A stretch of DNA of 64,000 nt from Alphaproteobacteria bacterium (GTDB taxonomy: Bacteria > Pseudomonadota > Alphaproteobacteria > Reyranellales > Reyranellaceae): contig VGCZ01000009.1 of assembly GCA_016869975.1 (NCBI GenBank), positions 62,001-126,000 of the forward strand, given 5' to 3'. How positions within the stretch are numbered: position 1 is the stretch's first letter; the number at the start of each line of letters is the position of its first letter. The translations under genes were made by a program, and so were the position numbers. The notes under the pieces were generated by a model, which did no database searches, had not been told where the DNA came from, and was given only the letters and a program-made list of their open reading frames with translations. This document shows positions 1 to 7,472 of this stretch, one piece after another.

Positions 1-911
1 CGATCGGCACCGAGGGCCTGCGTATCTTCCAGGAAGGCCGCGCCACACCCTCGCAGATCGACGCCATCATGCGCGACGCCGGCGGCTTCCGTATGGGCCC
101 GTTCGAGCTGATGGACCTCACCGGCATCGACGTGAACTTCCCGGCGCGCAAGATCATCTACGAGGGCTTCTTCCACGATCGCCGCATGACGCCCAGCCCC
201 TATCATGAGGGCCTGTTCCACGCCGGCCGATTCGGCCGCAAGACCGGCGGCGGCTGGTATGACTACAAGGACGGCAACAAGGTCGATCCCGGCGCCGATG
301 TCGTCAGCGAGGCCAAGGTCGCCGAGTACCTCGTGGCCGACGCCGAGGCCGACGAGACGGTGCTCGACCTGCTGCGCGCCGGCGGCGCCGACGTCTCCTC
401 GCACGACGATGGTGAGGCGCCGATCATCGTCACGCCTTTGGGCGACGACTGCACGACCGTCTGCGTCGCGGGTGGCCTCGATCCCAAGCGCACCGTGGCG
501 ATCGATCCCACCGGCGCCTTCAGCAAGCGCGCCACGATCATGATGGCGCCCGGCGGTGACGTCGCCGCACGCAACGCGGTGGCGGCGACCCTGGCGGCTG
601 CCGGCGCCAAGGCCACCGCGATCAAGGACAGCCCGGGCTTCGTGCTGCAGCGCATGCGCGCGATGATCGCCAACCTCGGCTGCGAGATGGCGCAGATCGG
701 CATCGCCTCGGCCGCCGATGTCGACACGGCGATGACCCTGGGTCTCAACTACCCGCAGGGCCCGCTGGCGATGGCCGACGTGATGGGTGCGAAGGAAACG
801 CATCGCGTGCTGGAGCGCCTCCAGGCGATCACCGGCGACGATCGCTATCGGCCGAGCCAGTGGCTGCGCCGCCGCGCGCTGCTGGGCCTGAGCGCCACGA
901 CGGAGGAGTAG
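1..911 (+). CDS. 3-hydroxyacyl-CoA dehydrogenase, C-terminal part (5' truncated by window edge)
   Basis: The reading frame is already open at base 3 and stops with TAG at 909-911, so the start lies upstream of the window. The visible part carries two C-terminal 3-hydroxyacyl-CoA dehydrogenase helical domains in tandem. The first contains GGFRMGPFELMDLTGID and ends with the family-typical GRKTGGGWYDY. The second contains DSPGFVLQRMRAMIANLG and LNYPQGPLAMADVMG. This two-domain C-terminus is typical of PaaH-like enzymes of about 500 residues, which oxidise (S)-3-hydroxyacyl-CoA with NAD+. The Rossmann domain is outside the window, so cofactor use cannot be checked. It lies upstream of other beta-oxidation genes, but a transporter and the UGSC module separate them. 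Confidence 0.88.
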   Translation, partial: IGTEGLRIFQEGRATPSQIDAIMRDAGGFRMGPFELMDLTGIDVNFPARKIIYEGFFHDRRMTPSPYHEGLFHAGRFGRKTGGGWYDYKDGNKVDPGADVVSEAKVAEYLVADAEADETVLDLLRAGGADVSSHDDGEAPIIVTPLGDDCTTVCVAGGLDPKRTVAIDPTGAFSKRATIMMAPGGDVAARNAVAATLAAAGAKATAIKDSPGFVLQRMRAMIANLGCEMAQIGIASAADVDTAMTLGLNYPQGPLAMADVMGAKETHRVLERLQAITGDDRYRPSQWLRRRALLGLSATTEE

Positions 912-919
912 GGCGCGCC

Positions 920-1807
920 GTGCCCCCGCGCCACATCGCCGGCGCGATCCTGGTCGCGGTCATCTGGGGCTTCAATTTCGCCGCCATCCGCATCGGGCTG
1001 GACTCGTTTCCGCCACTGCTGATGACGGCGCTGCGCTTCGTCGTCGCGGCGATCCCGGTGCTGTGGCTGGCGCGGCCGGCCAACGCTTCTTGGCCGCTGA
1101 TGCTGGCGGTGGCCTTCACCTGGTATGTCGGCCAGTTCGTGCTCCTGTTCTCGGCCATGGCCGAGAGCGTGCCGCCCGGCCTCGCCGCGGTGATCGTCCA
1201 TACCCAGGCGCCGCTCACCATTGTCTTCGCGCTGCTGATCGGCGAGCGGCCCACGCGCAAGCAGGCCGCCGGCGTAGGCATCGCCGTGCTGGGCCTGGCG
1301 CTGGTCGGCGCCTCGGTGGGCGGCGCCGGCATCGGCGCGGTCACGGTGATCGGCTTCGGCCTGGCGTTGATGTCGGCGACCAGCTGGGCGGCTGGCAACA
1401 TCCTGTCGAAGCGCCTGGGCCGCGTCGACCTCAACATGGTCGCCTGGCTCAGCCTGCTCGCGCCGCTGCCCTCGCTGGCGCTGTCGCTGTGGTTCGAAGG
1501 CTACGCCGCTATTGTCACGTCGCTCGCCAACGCCAGCTGGGCAAGCTGGCTCGCGATCGCCTACCTCGCCGTCATGGCGACCCTGGTGGCCTACCTGATC
1601 TGGGGCTCGCTGCTGCGCCTCTACCCCGCCAGTGCGGTGACTCCCTTTGCCCTCCTGGTGCCGGTGATCAGCGCCATCGTGTCGTACATCGCCTTCGACG
1701 AACGTTTCGGCCCGCTGCGTCTGTCGGGCATGGCACTGATCGTCGCCGGCCTGGCGGTGATCGCCTGGCCGGCCGCGCGCAGGACGATGGACGGCCGTCC
1801 CGGCTGA
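920..1807 (+). CDS. EamA/DMT-superfamily transporter
   Basis: This is a membrane protein of about 295 residues with about ten hydrophobic segments arranged as two EamA repeats. The first begins AVIWGFNFAAIRIGLDSFPP and the second follows ALMSATSWAAGNILSKRLG. These are typical of RhaT/EamA metabolite exporters of the inner membrane. I chose GTG at 920 because GGAGGAG at 902-908 gives a good ribosome-binding site and the hydrophobic segment starts directly after it; an in-frame ATG at 860 lies inside the upstream gene. It begins 8 bases after the dehydrogenase stop, so co-transcription is likely. The substrate cannot be inferred. Confidence 0.88.
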   Translation: MPPRHIAGAILVAVIWGFNFAAIRIGLDSFPPLLMTALRFVVAAIPVLWLARPANASWPLMLAVAFTWYVGQFVLLFSAMAESVPPGLAAVIVHTQAPLTIVFALLIGERPTRKQAAGVGIAVLGLALVGASVGGAGIGAVTVIGFGLALMSATSWAAGNILSKRLGRVDLNMVAWLSLLAPLPSLALSLWFEGYAAIVTSLANASWASWLAIAYLAVMATLVAYLIWGSLLRLYPASAVTPFALLVPVISAIVSYIAFDERFGPLRLSGMALIVAGLAVIAWPAARRTMDGRPG

Positions 1808-1844
1808 CGATAGCCTCACTGCGAGTAGATCGAGGAATGCCTGA

Positions 1845-3284
1845 ATGGTGAGCCTGCCCGACGGATTGGCTGTCGTTGTGAAGCGCGATTGCCCGACCTG
1901 CGAGTTGATCACGCCGGTGCTGCGTCAGCTCGCCGGTGGAAACGAGCGGCTGACGGTGCTGACGCAGGACGATCCGAGCTTTCCGCCCGGCCTGTCGGGC
2001 GTGGTCGACGACACCGATCTCGAAAAGTCCTGGCATCTCAACATCGAAACCGTACCGACGGTGATCCGCATCAAAGGCGGCCGCGAATCGGCGCGCGCCT
2101 TCGGCTGGCATCGCGGCGAGTGGGAGACGCTGACCGGCGTGCGCGGCCTGGGCGAGGGCCTGCCGGCGGAGCGGCCGGGTTGCGGCTCGAAGACCGTCGA
2201 CCCCGGCATGGTCGACGAGCTGGAGCTGCGCTTCGGCGGCGTCAGCTTCGCCTCGCGGCCGGTCGAGATCGGCGGCTACGAGGACGATGTCGAGGCCTGT
2301 TTCGAGCGCGATTGGAGCGACGGCCTGCCGGTGGTGACGCCGACGCCGGTGCGTGTGCTGCGCATGCTGCGCGGCACGACGCGCGATCCGAAGGAAGTGC
2401 TCGGCATGATGCCGCCGGACTATCCGGCCTGCACGGTCGAGAAGGTGGCAATCAACGCCGTGATGGCGGGATGCAAGCCCGAGTACATGCCGGTGCTGTT
2501 GGCCGCCGTCGAAGCCGCGCTCGACGATCGCTTCTGCCTGCACGGCGTGATCGCCACGACGATGTATATCGGCCCGATCGTGATCGTGAACGGCCCCGTG
2601 CGGCGGCAGCTCGGCATGAATTCCGGCGTCAACGTGCTCGGCCAGGGCAATCGCGCCAACAACACCATCGGCCGCGCGCTGCAGCTCACCATCCGCAATA
2701 TCGGCGGTGGCAAGCCCGGCGGCGTCGACCGCGCGACCTTGGGCAATCCCGGCAAGCTGGGCTTCTGCTTCCCCGAGGACGAGGAGGGCATGTCCTGGGA
2801 TCCGCTCTCGGTCGAGCGCGGGATCGCGCGCGGCAAGTCGGCGGTGACGGTCTTCGCCGGCTACGGCGTGCAGGGCATCGTCGATCAGAACTCGCGCACG
2901 CCGGAGTCCTTGGCCAAGAGCTTCGCCATGGTGCTCAACGCGGTGTTCCATCCCAAGACCTTCCCCGGCCCCGACGTCTTCATCGTCTGCTCACCCGAGC
3001 ATCATCGCGTCTTCCGCAACGCCGGCTGGAGCAAGGCGCGGCTGAAGGAAGAGCTACACAAGCTCTGCGTCGTCGAGGCCGACAAGATCATCCGCGATGT
3101 CGATGGCTGCGCTGTCGGCGTGCCGGACAAGCTCGCCGGCAAGACCCTGCGCAAGTTCCGGCCCGACGGTTTGCAGATCGTGCATTCCGGCGGCACGGCG
3201 GGCCTGTTCTCCGGCCTGCTGGTGGGCTGGGGCGCCGCCGCCGAGATCAATTCCCAACCCGTCACCAAGGAGGTGCGAGGCTGA
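1845..3284 (+). CDS. Thioredoxin-fold fusion protein, partner of the UGSC selenoprotein
   Basis: This 479-residue protein has an N-terminal thioredoxin-like domain of about 95 residues. It shows a CPTC active site at residues 16-19 and a cis-Pro element ETVPTVIRIKGG with Pro at about residue 71. A long second domain (about 110-470) contains TVEKVAINAVMAGCKPEYMP and MNSGVNVLGQGNRANNTIGR. I recognise this second domain as one that often lies next to UGSC-family (seleno)protein genes, but its biochemical function is not known to me. It is rich in cysteine (at least eight outside the CxxC). There is no signal peptide, so it is probably cytoplasmic. It ends 2 bases before the UGSC ATG, which implies translational coupling. 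A redox relay between the CPTC and the downstream Sec is an inference. Confidence 0.8.
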   Translation: MVSLPDGLAVVVKRDCPTCELITPVLRQLAGGNERLTVLTQDDPSFPPGLSGVVDDTDLEKSWHLNIETVPTVIRIKGGRESARAFGWHRGEWETLTGVRGLGEGLPAERPGCGSKTVDPGMVDELELRFGGVSFASRPVEIGGYEDDVEACFERDWSDGLPVVTPTPVRVLRMLRGTTRDPKEVLGMMPPDYPACTVEKVAINAVMAGCKPEYMPVLLAAVEAALDDRFCLHGVIATTMYIGPIVIVNGPVRRQLGMNSGVNVLGQGNRANNTIGRALQLTIRNIGGGKPGGVDRATLGNPGKLGFCFPEDEEGMSWDPLSVERGIARGKSAVTVFAGYGVQGIVDQNSRTPESLAKSFAMVLNAVFHPKTFPGPDVFIVCSPEHHRVFRNAGWSKARLKEELHKLCVVEADKIIRDVDGCAVGVPDKLAGKTLRKFRPDGLQIVHSGGTAGLFSGLLVGWGAAAEINSQPVTKEVRG

Positions 3285-3286
3285 CC

Positions 3287-3808
3287 ATGGACAACAGAAC
3301 CCTGCTCGACCCGACGGGCGAGCTCAAGGTCGTGGGCCGGCAGAAGCCGCCCAGACCATCCTCGCTCGACGGCGTGACCGTCGGGCTGCTCGACATCGCC
3401 AAGGCGCGTGGCAACATCTTCCTCGATCGCCTCGATCAGCGGCTGAGCGAACGCGGCATCGCGGTGAAGCGCTACGCCAAGGCGACGCCCAGCCGCCTCG
3501 CGCCGATCGATCTGAAGCAGAAGATCGCTGGGGAGGTGCAGGTCGTCGTCGAAGGCCTGGCCGATTGAGGGTCTTGCACAACGTGCAGTCTGCACGACAT
3601 TGCTGACCTCGAGAGCCGCGGTATTCCGTCGATGGGCGTCGCCACGACCGCCTTCGTCGAAGCCGCCGCCGCGCAAAGCGCCACGCTCGGCTACGAACCC
3701 AGCCTCGTCTGGGTGCCGCATCCGATCCAGGACCGCACCGACGACGAGATCCGGCAGATCGCCGACAACGCGTTCGACGAGATCCTGCGCCGCCTGACCT
3801 CGACTTGA
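3287..3808 (+). CDS. UGSC-family selenoprotein (in-frame TGA at 3566-3568 read as selenocysteine)
   Basis: Ordinary translation from ATG 3287 ends at TGA 3566-3568 after 93 codons. The same frame continues to TGA 3806-3808, giving 173 residues with Sec at position 94. The residues at the TGA read LAD-U-GSCTTCSLHDIADLE, i.e. a U-x-x-C-x-x-C signature and the U-G-S-C motif that names the family. Downstream text such as RGIPSMGVATTAFVEAA and VWVPHPIQDRTDDEI looks like a normal protein with coding-biased codons and reaches a natural end. AAGGAGGT at 3267-3274 is a strong ribosome-binding site 12 bases before the ATG. A SECIS-like hairpin follows the TGA. The gene follows the thioredoxin-fold partner after 2 bases. 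The family is known as a (seleno)protein family of unresolved function, with Cys homologues. A redox role is inferred from Sec/Cys pairing. Confidence 0.87.
3566..3609 (+). promoter_or_regulatory. Bacterial SECIS-like element directly after the recoded UGA
   Basis: The upper hairpin is CGTGC (3582-3586), loop AGTCT (3587-3591), GCACG (3592-3596). A lower stem GGGTC (3569-3573) can pair with GACCT (3605-3609), including one G-U pair, closing an internal loop. The apical loop starts 19 bases after the UGA and contains the G-U pair expected by SelB. The apical part, TGCAGTCTGCA, closely resembles the E. coli fdhF SECIS apex as I remember it (TGCAGGTCTGCA). Pairings were worked out by eye, with no energy calculation. 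Confidence 0.75.
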
Positions 3809-3819
3809 GGTCTTCAACT

Positions 3820-3952
3820 TAACCTTCCCCCGGAGGGGGAAGGTGCCCGAAAGGCGGATTGGGGATGTCGAAGACGGACTCAGGAGTCTGTGTTCGACAT
3901 CCCCATCCGTCGCGCTACGCGCGCCACCTTTCCCCCCTCCGGGGGAAGTTAG
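3820..3952. repeat. Long intergenic palindrome (CTTCCCCCGGAGGGGGAAG type)
   Basis: The two ends are inverted copies of a TTCCCCCGGAGGGGGAA core. The inner arms are also inverted: GGGGATGTCGAA at about 3861-3872 faces TTCGACATCCCC, around a centre GACTC-AG-GAGTC near 3877-3888. The whole segment can fold into one long imperfect hairpin. It fills most of the gap between the selenoprotein gene and the lipoprotein gene. It probably belongs to a genome-wide family of palindromic repeats. Confidence 0.75.
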
Positions 3953-3975
3953 AGGAATGGCGCAGGGGGAGAGAC

Positions 3976-4761
3976 GTGATACGCAAGCTCTTGCGCCGCT
4001 GCGCTGTCGTCGTTGCGTTCGGCGTGCTTGGCGCCTGCGCCAGCACGCCGCAGGCGATTCAGCCGATGAACGCCACCGACACCCAGGCGGTACGCGATGA
4101 CATGCGGGCGCTCAACCTCAAGGGCGAGGACGCTGACCAGTTCGTCGGTCCGATCCCAGCGCTGTTCCGCTGGGAGTCGACCGAGGTGCCGGTGGCGATC
4201 GCGTATGGTGATGGCTTCGATCGCGCCTGCCGCACGCGCACCCAGGCCCACTTCAATACCGTCGCGGCGAGGCTTCAGCGCGAGACCAATCTGAAATTCA
4301 CCCGCGTCGACGATCCGGCCAAGGCGCGCATGCTGTTCGAGTTCGCGCGCGAGCGCGGCGCCGACTAGGCGTTCCGCGCGCTGTCAAAGGGCGACAACAT
4401 CGCCGAGACCTGGAAGAACCCGCCAGTCGCCGGCGCGCGCCGCTGGGAGGCCTGGCAGCTCTCCGATCGCGCGCGCAAGACCATCGAGCGGGCGTATGTC
4501 CTCGACACCGCGCACTACCTCGACAACGGCCCGGGCAGCCGGCAGCGGCCGTGCAAGCCATTCGACTTCGCCGTCTACCTCAAGCAGTTCTCCGCCAAGG
4601 TCGAGATCGCGCCGCTGAACTTCGGTATCGAGCGCTTCCAGGAGCCGGCGCAGGTCGAGCGCTATGACACCATGCTGCTGCGCCTGTCCTACGCCGAAGG
4701 CTCGCGCCCTGGCATGACGGGTGCGGAACTCGCCGGACGGGCCAAACTTGCCGCTCCGTGA
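3976..4761 (+). pseudogene. Lipoprotein gene interrupted by an in-frame amber codon (TAG 4366-4368)
   Basis: GTG at 3976, preceded by AGGGGGAGAG, starts a classic lipoprotein signal: basic RKLLRR, a hydrophobic stretch, and the lipobox LGAC. The frame stops at TAG 4366-4368 after 130 codons. It then stays open for another 130 codons to TGA 4759-4761, reading AFRALSKGDNIAETWKNPPV, KTIERAYVLDTAHYLDNG and so on, with normal codon use. The second half has no good start of its own. The simplest readings are a single-base nonsense mutation or sequencing error in one ORF of about 261 residues (TAC or TGG at this position would restore it). I do not recognise the family. The first half alone would be a short lipoprotein of unknown role. 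Confidence 0.7.
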
Positions 4762-4767
4762 ATTGAA

Positions 4768-4783
4768 TTGACGTTTACGTAAA
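4768..4783. promoter_or_regulatory. Possible MerR-type (LiuR-like) operator upstream of the beta-oxidation genes
   Basis: TTGACGTTTACGTAAA is an imperfect palindrome with two ACGT cores, lying 73 bases before the acyl-CoA dehydrogenase start. From memory it resembles the operators of LiuR-type MerR regulators of branched-chain amino acid and fatty acid degradation in proteobacteria. No regulator gene of this type is in the window. Confidence 0.45.
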
Positions 4784-4855
4784 GGGAAAGTATGTGGCCG
4801 GCTGGACGTTGCTGGTGGGCCGGCCCATGGTGACGCCGACGGCAGCGGGGAGGGA

Positions 4856-6004
4856 GTGGCGCCTTTGAGTGCGTTGGCCAGCGTCTATACGCCGGAACAC
4901 CAGATGTTCCGCGACACCTGCCGCCGCTTCTTCGAGACGGAAGTGCAGCCGCATCATGCGCAATGGGAAGACGAGGGCGTCGTCCCGAAATCGGTCTGGC
5001 GCAAGGCCGGCGAGCTCGGCCTCTTGTGCATGGACGTGCCCGAGGAATACGGCGGCGCCGGCGCCGACTGGCTGCACAACGTGATCGCCATCGAGGAGCA
5101 GTGGCGCGTCTTCGCTTCCGGCCCCGGCTTCTCGCTGCACAACGACATCACCTCGCCCTATGTCAGGCACTTCGGCACCGAGGAGCAGAAGCGGCGCTGG
5201 CTGCCCAAGATGGTGAGCGGCGAGATGATCACCGCCATCGCCATGACGGAACCGGGCACGGGTTCGGACCTGCAGTCGGTTCGCACGAACGCCGTGCGCG
5301 ATGGCGACGAGTACGTCATCAACGGCTCGAAGACCTTCATCACCAACGGCCAGAACGCCGACCTGATCATCGTCGTCTGCAAGACCGACCCGAAGCAGGG
5401 CGCGCGCGGCACCTCCCTGATCTGCGTCGAGGGCGATCGCAAGGGATTCCGCAGGGGGCGCAACCTCGAGAAGATCGGCATGAAGGCGCAGGATACGTCG
5501 GAGCTGTTCTTCGACGACGTGCGCGTGCCGGTCACCAATCTCCTGGGCGCCGAGGGTACCGGCTTCGCCCAGCTCATGCAGGAGCTGCCGCAGGAGCGCC
5601 TGGTGATCGGCGTGCAGGCCATCGCCGCCATCGAGGCGGCGCTGAAGGCGACGATCGAGTACACCAAGGAGCGCAAGGCCTTCGGCAAGCCGATCATCGA
5701 TTTCCAGAACACGCGCTTCAAGCTCGCCGAGCTGAAGACCAAGGCCACGGTGGCGCGCACCTATCTCGACGACTGCGTCGCGCGCCATCTGCGCAAGGAA
5801 TTGACCGTCGCCGACGCGGCGATGTGCAAGTATTGGCTGACCGACCTGCAGTGCGAGTTCGTCGACCAGTGCCTGCAGCTCTTCGGCGGCTACGGCTACA
5901 TGTGGGAATACCCGATCGCGCGGCTCTATGCCGACAGCCGGGTGCAGAAGATCTACGGCGGTACCAACGAGATCATGAAGGAACTGATCGGCCGCACTTT
6001 GTGA
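4856..6004 (+). CDS. Acyl-CoA dehydrogenase
   Basis: A protein of about 382 residues with the full acyl-CoA dehydrogenase layout: N-terminal helical domain, central beta domain with AIAMTEPGTGSDLQSVRT (FAD/substrate contact), and a C-terminal helical domain with QLFGGYGYMWEYPIARLYAD and KIYGGTNEIMKELIGRTL. It carries out the first, FAD-dependent step of acyl-CoA beta-oxidation and passes electrons to ETF. GTG 4856 is given as start; TTG 4865, 8 bases after GGGGAGGGAG, is an equally good alternative that would shorten it by three residues. It is followed by thiolase and FadB-type genes, so medium- or long-chain acyl-CoA is the likely substrate class. Chain specificity is not visible. Confidence 0.93.
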   Translation: MAPLSALASVYTPEHQMFRDTCRRFFETEVQPHHAQWEDEGVVPKSVWRKAGELGLLCMDVPEEYGGAGADWLHNVIAIEEQWRVFASGPGFSLHNDITSPYVRHFGTEEQKRRWLPKMVSGEMITAIAMTEPGTGSDLQSVRTNAVRDGDEYVINGSKTFITNGQNADLIIVVCKTDPKQGARGTSLICVEGDRKGFRRGRNLEKIGMKAQDTSELFFDDVRVPVTNLLGAEGTGFAQLMQELPQERLVIGVQAIAAIEAALKATIEYTKERKAFGKPIIDFQNTRFKLAELKTKATVARTYLDDCVARHLRKELTVADAAMCKYWLTDLQCEFVDQCLQLFGGYGYMWEYPIARLYADSRVQKIYGGTNEIMKELIGRTL

Positions 6005-6011
6005 GCAACAC

Positions 6012-6089
6012 GTCAGCCCGAGCGCTGCGAGGGATCTCCTCGGCACGTGGTTCAGGTAGCGGGATATTCCTCGCTGCGCTCGGAATGAC
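6012..6089. repeat. Palindromic intergenic repeat, GAGCG-AGCGAGG family (diverged copy)
   Basis: The left arm contains CCCGAGCGCTGCGAGGGAT and the right arm ATTCCTCGCTGCGCTCGGAA, in inverted orientation. It lies between the acyl-CoA dehydrogenase and thiolase genes. It is the most diverged of the copies at 23521, 28379, 40818 and 56606. Confidence 0.7.
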
Positions 6090-6107
6090 GAACCTTGGGA
6101 GAGGCAG

Positions 6108-7319
6108 ATGACCGAAGCCTACATCTACGACGCCGTGCGCACGCCGCGCGGCAAGGGCCGCAGGGATGGCTCGCTGCACGAGGTCACCCCGGTGCGTCTC
6201 GCCGTGACCGCGCTGCAGGCGCTGCGCGATCGCAACAAGCTCGACACGTCGCTGGTCGACGACGTCGTGCTGGGCTGCGTTATGCCGATTGGCGAGCAGG
6301 GCGCCAACATCGCCCGGACCGCCGCCGTCATGGCCGGCTTCGAGCAGACGGTGGCCGGCGTGCAGATCAACCGCTTCTGCGCCTCGGGCCTGGAAGCCAC
6401 CAATATGGCGGCCGCGCAGGTGATGTCGGGCCAGTCGCAGGCGGTGATCGGCGGCGGCGTCGAGTCGATGTCGCGCGTGCCGATGGGCTCCGACGGCGGC
6501 GCCTGGCCGGTCGATCCGGCGGTGGCGATCCCGATGTACTTCGTACCGCAGGGCATCTCGGCCGACCTTGTCGCTTCGAAGTACGGCTTCAGTCGCGACG
6601 ACGTCGATGCGTACTCCGTGGAATCCCAGAAGCGCGCCAAGGCGGCCTGGGATGCCAAGTACTTCAAGAAGTCGATCGTGCCGGTGAAGGATCAGAACGG
6701 CGTCGAGCTGCTGGACCACGACGAGCACATGCGGCCGCAGACCACGATGCAGTCGCTGGCCTCGCTCGAGCCCTCGTTCAAGATGCACGGCGAGATGATG
6801 CCGGGCTTCAACGCTGTGGCGCTGCAGAAGTACCCGGAGGTCGAGAAGATCAACCACGTCCACCACGCCGGCAACTCCTCGGGCATCGTCGACGGCGCGG
6901 CCGGCATCCTGATCGGCACCAAGGAGTTCGGCGAGAAGGCGGGCCTTAAGGCGCGCGCGCGCATCCGCTCCTTCGCCTCGATCGGCTCGGAGCCGACCAT
7001 CATGCTGACAGGCCCGGCGCCAGCCTCGGAGAAGGCGCTGAAGCGCGCCGGCATGTCGACCAAGGACATCGACCTCTACGAGCTCAACGAGGCCTTCGCC
7101 GCCGTCGTGCTGCGCTACATGCAGGCGCTGAACATCCCGCACGACAAGATCAATGTGAACGGCGGCGCCATCGCCATGGGCCATCCGCTAGGCGCCACCG
7201 GCGCGATGATCCTCGGCACCCTGCTCGACGAGCTGGAGCGCCGCGGTCTGTCGACCGGCCTCGCCACCTTGTGCATCGGCGCCGGCATGGGCACCGCCAC
7301 GATCATCGAGCGGGTGTGA
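6108..7319 (+). CDS. Acetyl-CoA C-acyltransferase (thiolase)
   Basis: A 403-residue thiolase. The acyl-accepting cysteine lies in [17 protein letters not shown] (Cys91). The CoA-site segment [18 protein letters not shown], the catalytic-His motif [16 protein letters not shown] and the C-terminal cysteine motif CIGAGMGTA are all intact. It cleaves 3-ketoacyl-CoA to acetyl-CoA plus a shortened acyl-CoA, the last step of beta-oxidation, in the cytoplasm. The ATG at 6108 is preceded by GGGAGAGGCAG. The gene sits between the acyl-CoA dehydrogenase and the FadB-type enzyme, consistent with a FadA partner role. A palindromic repeat on each side may affect transcript stability. Confidence 0.94.
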   Translation: MTEAYIYDAVRTPRGKGRRDGSLHEVTPVRLAVTALQALRDRNKLDTSLVDDVVLGCVMPIGEQGANIARTAAVMAGFEQTVAGVQINRFCASGLEATNMAAAQVMSGQSQAVIGGGVESMSRVPMGSDGGAWPVDPAVAIPMYFVPQGISADLVASKYGFSRDDVDAYSVESQKRAKAAWDAKYFKKSIVPVKDQNGVELLDHDEHMRPQTTMQSLASLEPSFKMHGEMMPGFNAVALQKYPEVEKINHVHHAGNSSGIVDGAAGILIGTKEFGEKAGLKARARIRSFASIGSEPTIMLTGPAPASEKALKRAGMSTKDIDLYELNEAFAAVVLRYMQALNIPHDKINVNGGAIAMGHPLGATGAMILGTLLDELERRGLSTGLATLCIGAGMGTATIIERV

Positions 7320-7323
7320 GTTT

Positions 7324-7458
7324 CCTTCTCCCCGCGACGGCGGGGAGAGGGTGGCGCGCAGCGCCGGATGAGGGGCTTCTCTGGCCACTCGCGCGCCGCA
7401 AGAGTTCAACACGAAGCCCCTCACCCCGACCCTCTCCCCGCCCGCACGGAGAGGGGGG
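7324..7458. repeat. Long palindromic repeat of CTTCTCCCCGC type
   Basis: The outer part has CCTTCTCCCCGC/GCGGGGAGAGGG hairpins, and the inner arms GATGAGGGGCTTC and GAAGCCCCTCAC are inverted. The segment between thiolase and the FadB-type gene can fold into one large cruciform-like structure. It ends just before the ribosome-binding site of the next gene. Confidence 0.72.
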
Positions 7459-7472
7459 GAGGAGACGAGACC

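Noticed and set aside
1889-3568. A 559-codon overlapping plus-strand frame across the thioredoxin-fold gene and the selenoprotein start
   Set aside because: Most of it is a shifted shadow of the thioredoxin-fold gene (Arg-rich, no family features). Only its last part is the true UGSC frame.
4366-4368. TAG read as pyrrolysine in the lipoprotein gene
   Set aside because: Pyrrolysine is known mainly from methanogens and some other lineages with pyl genes; no pyl context or methylamine methyltransferase homology is seen. A mutation or sequencing error is simpler.
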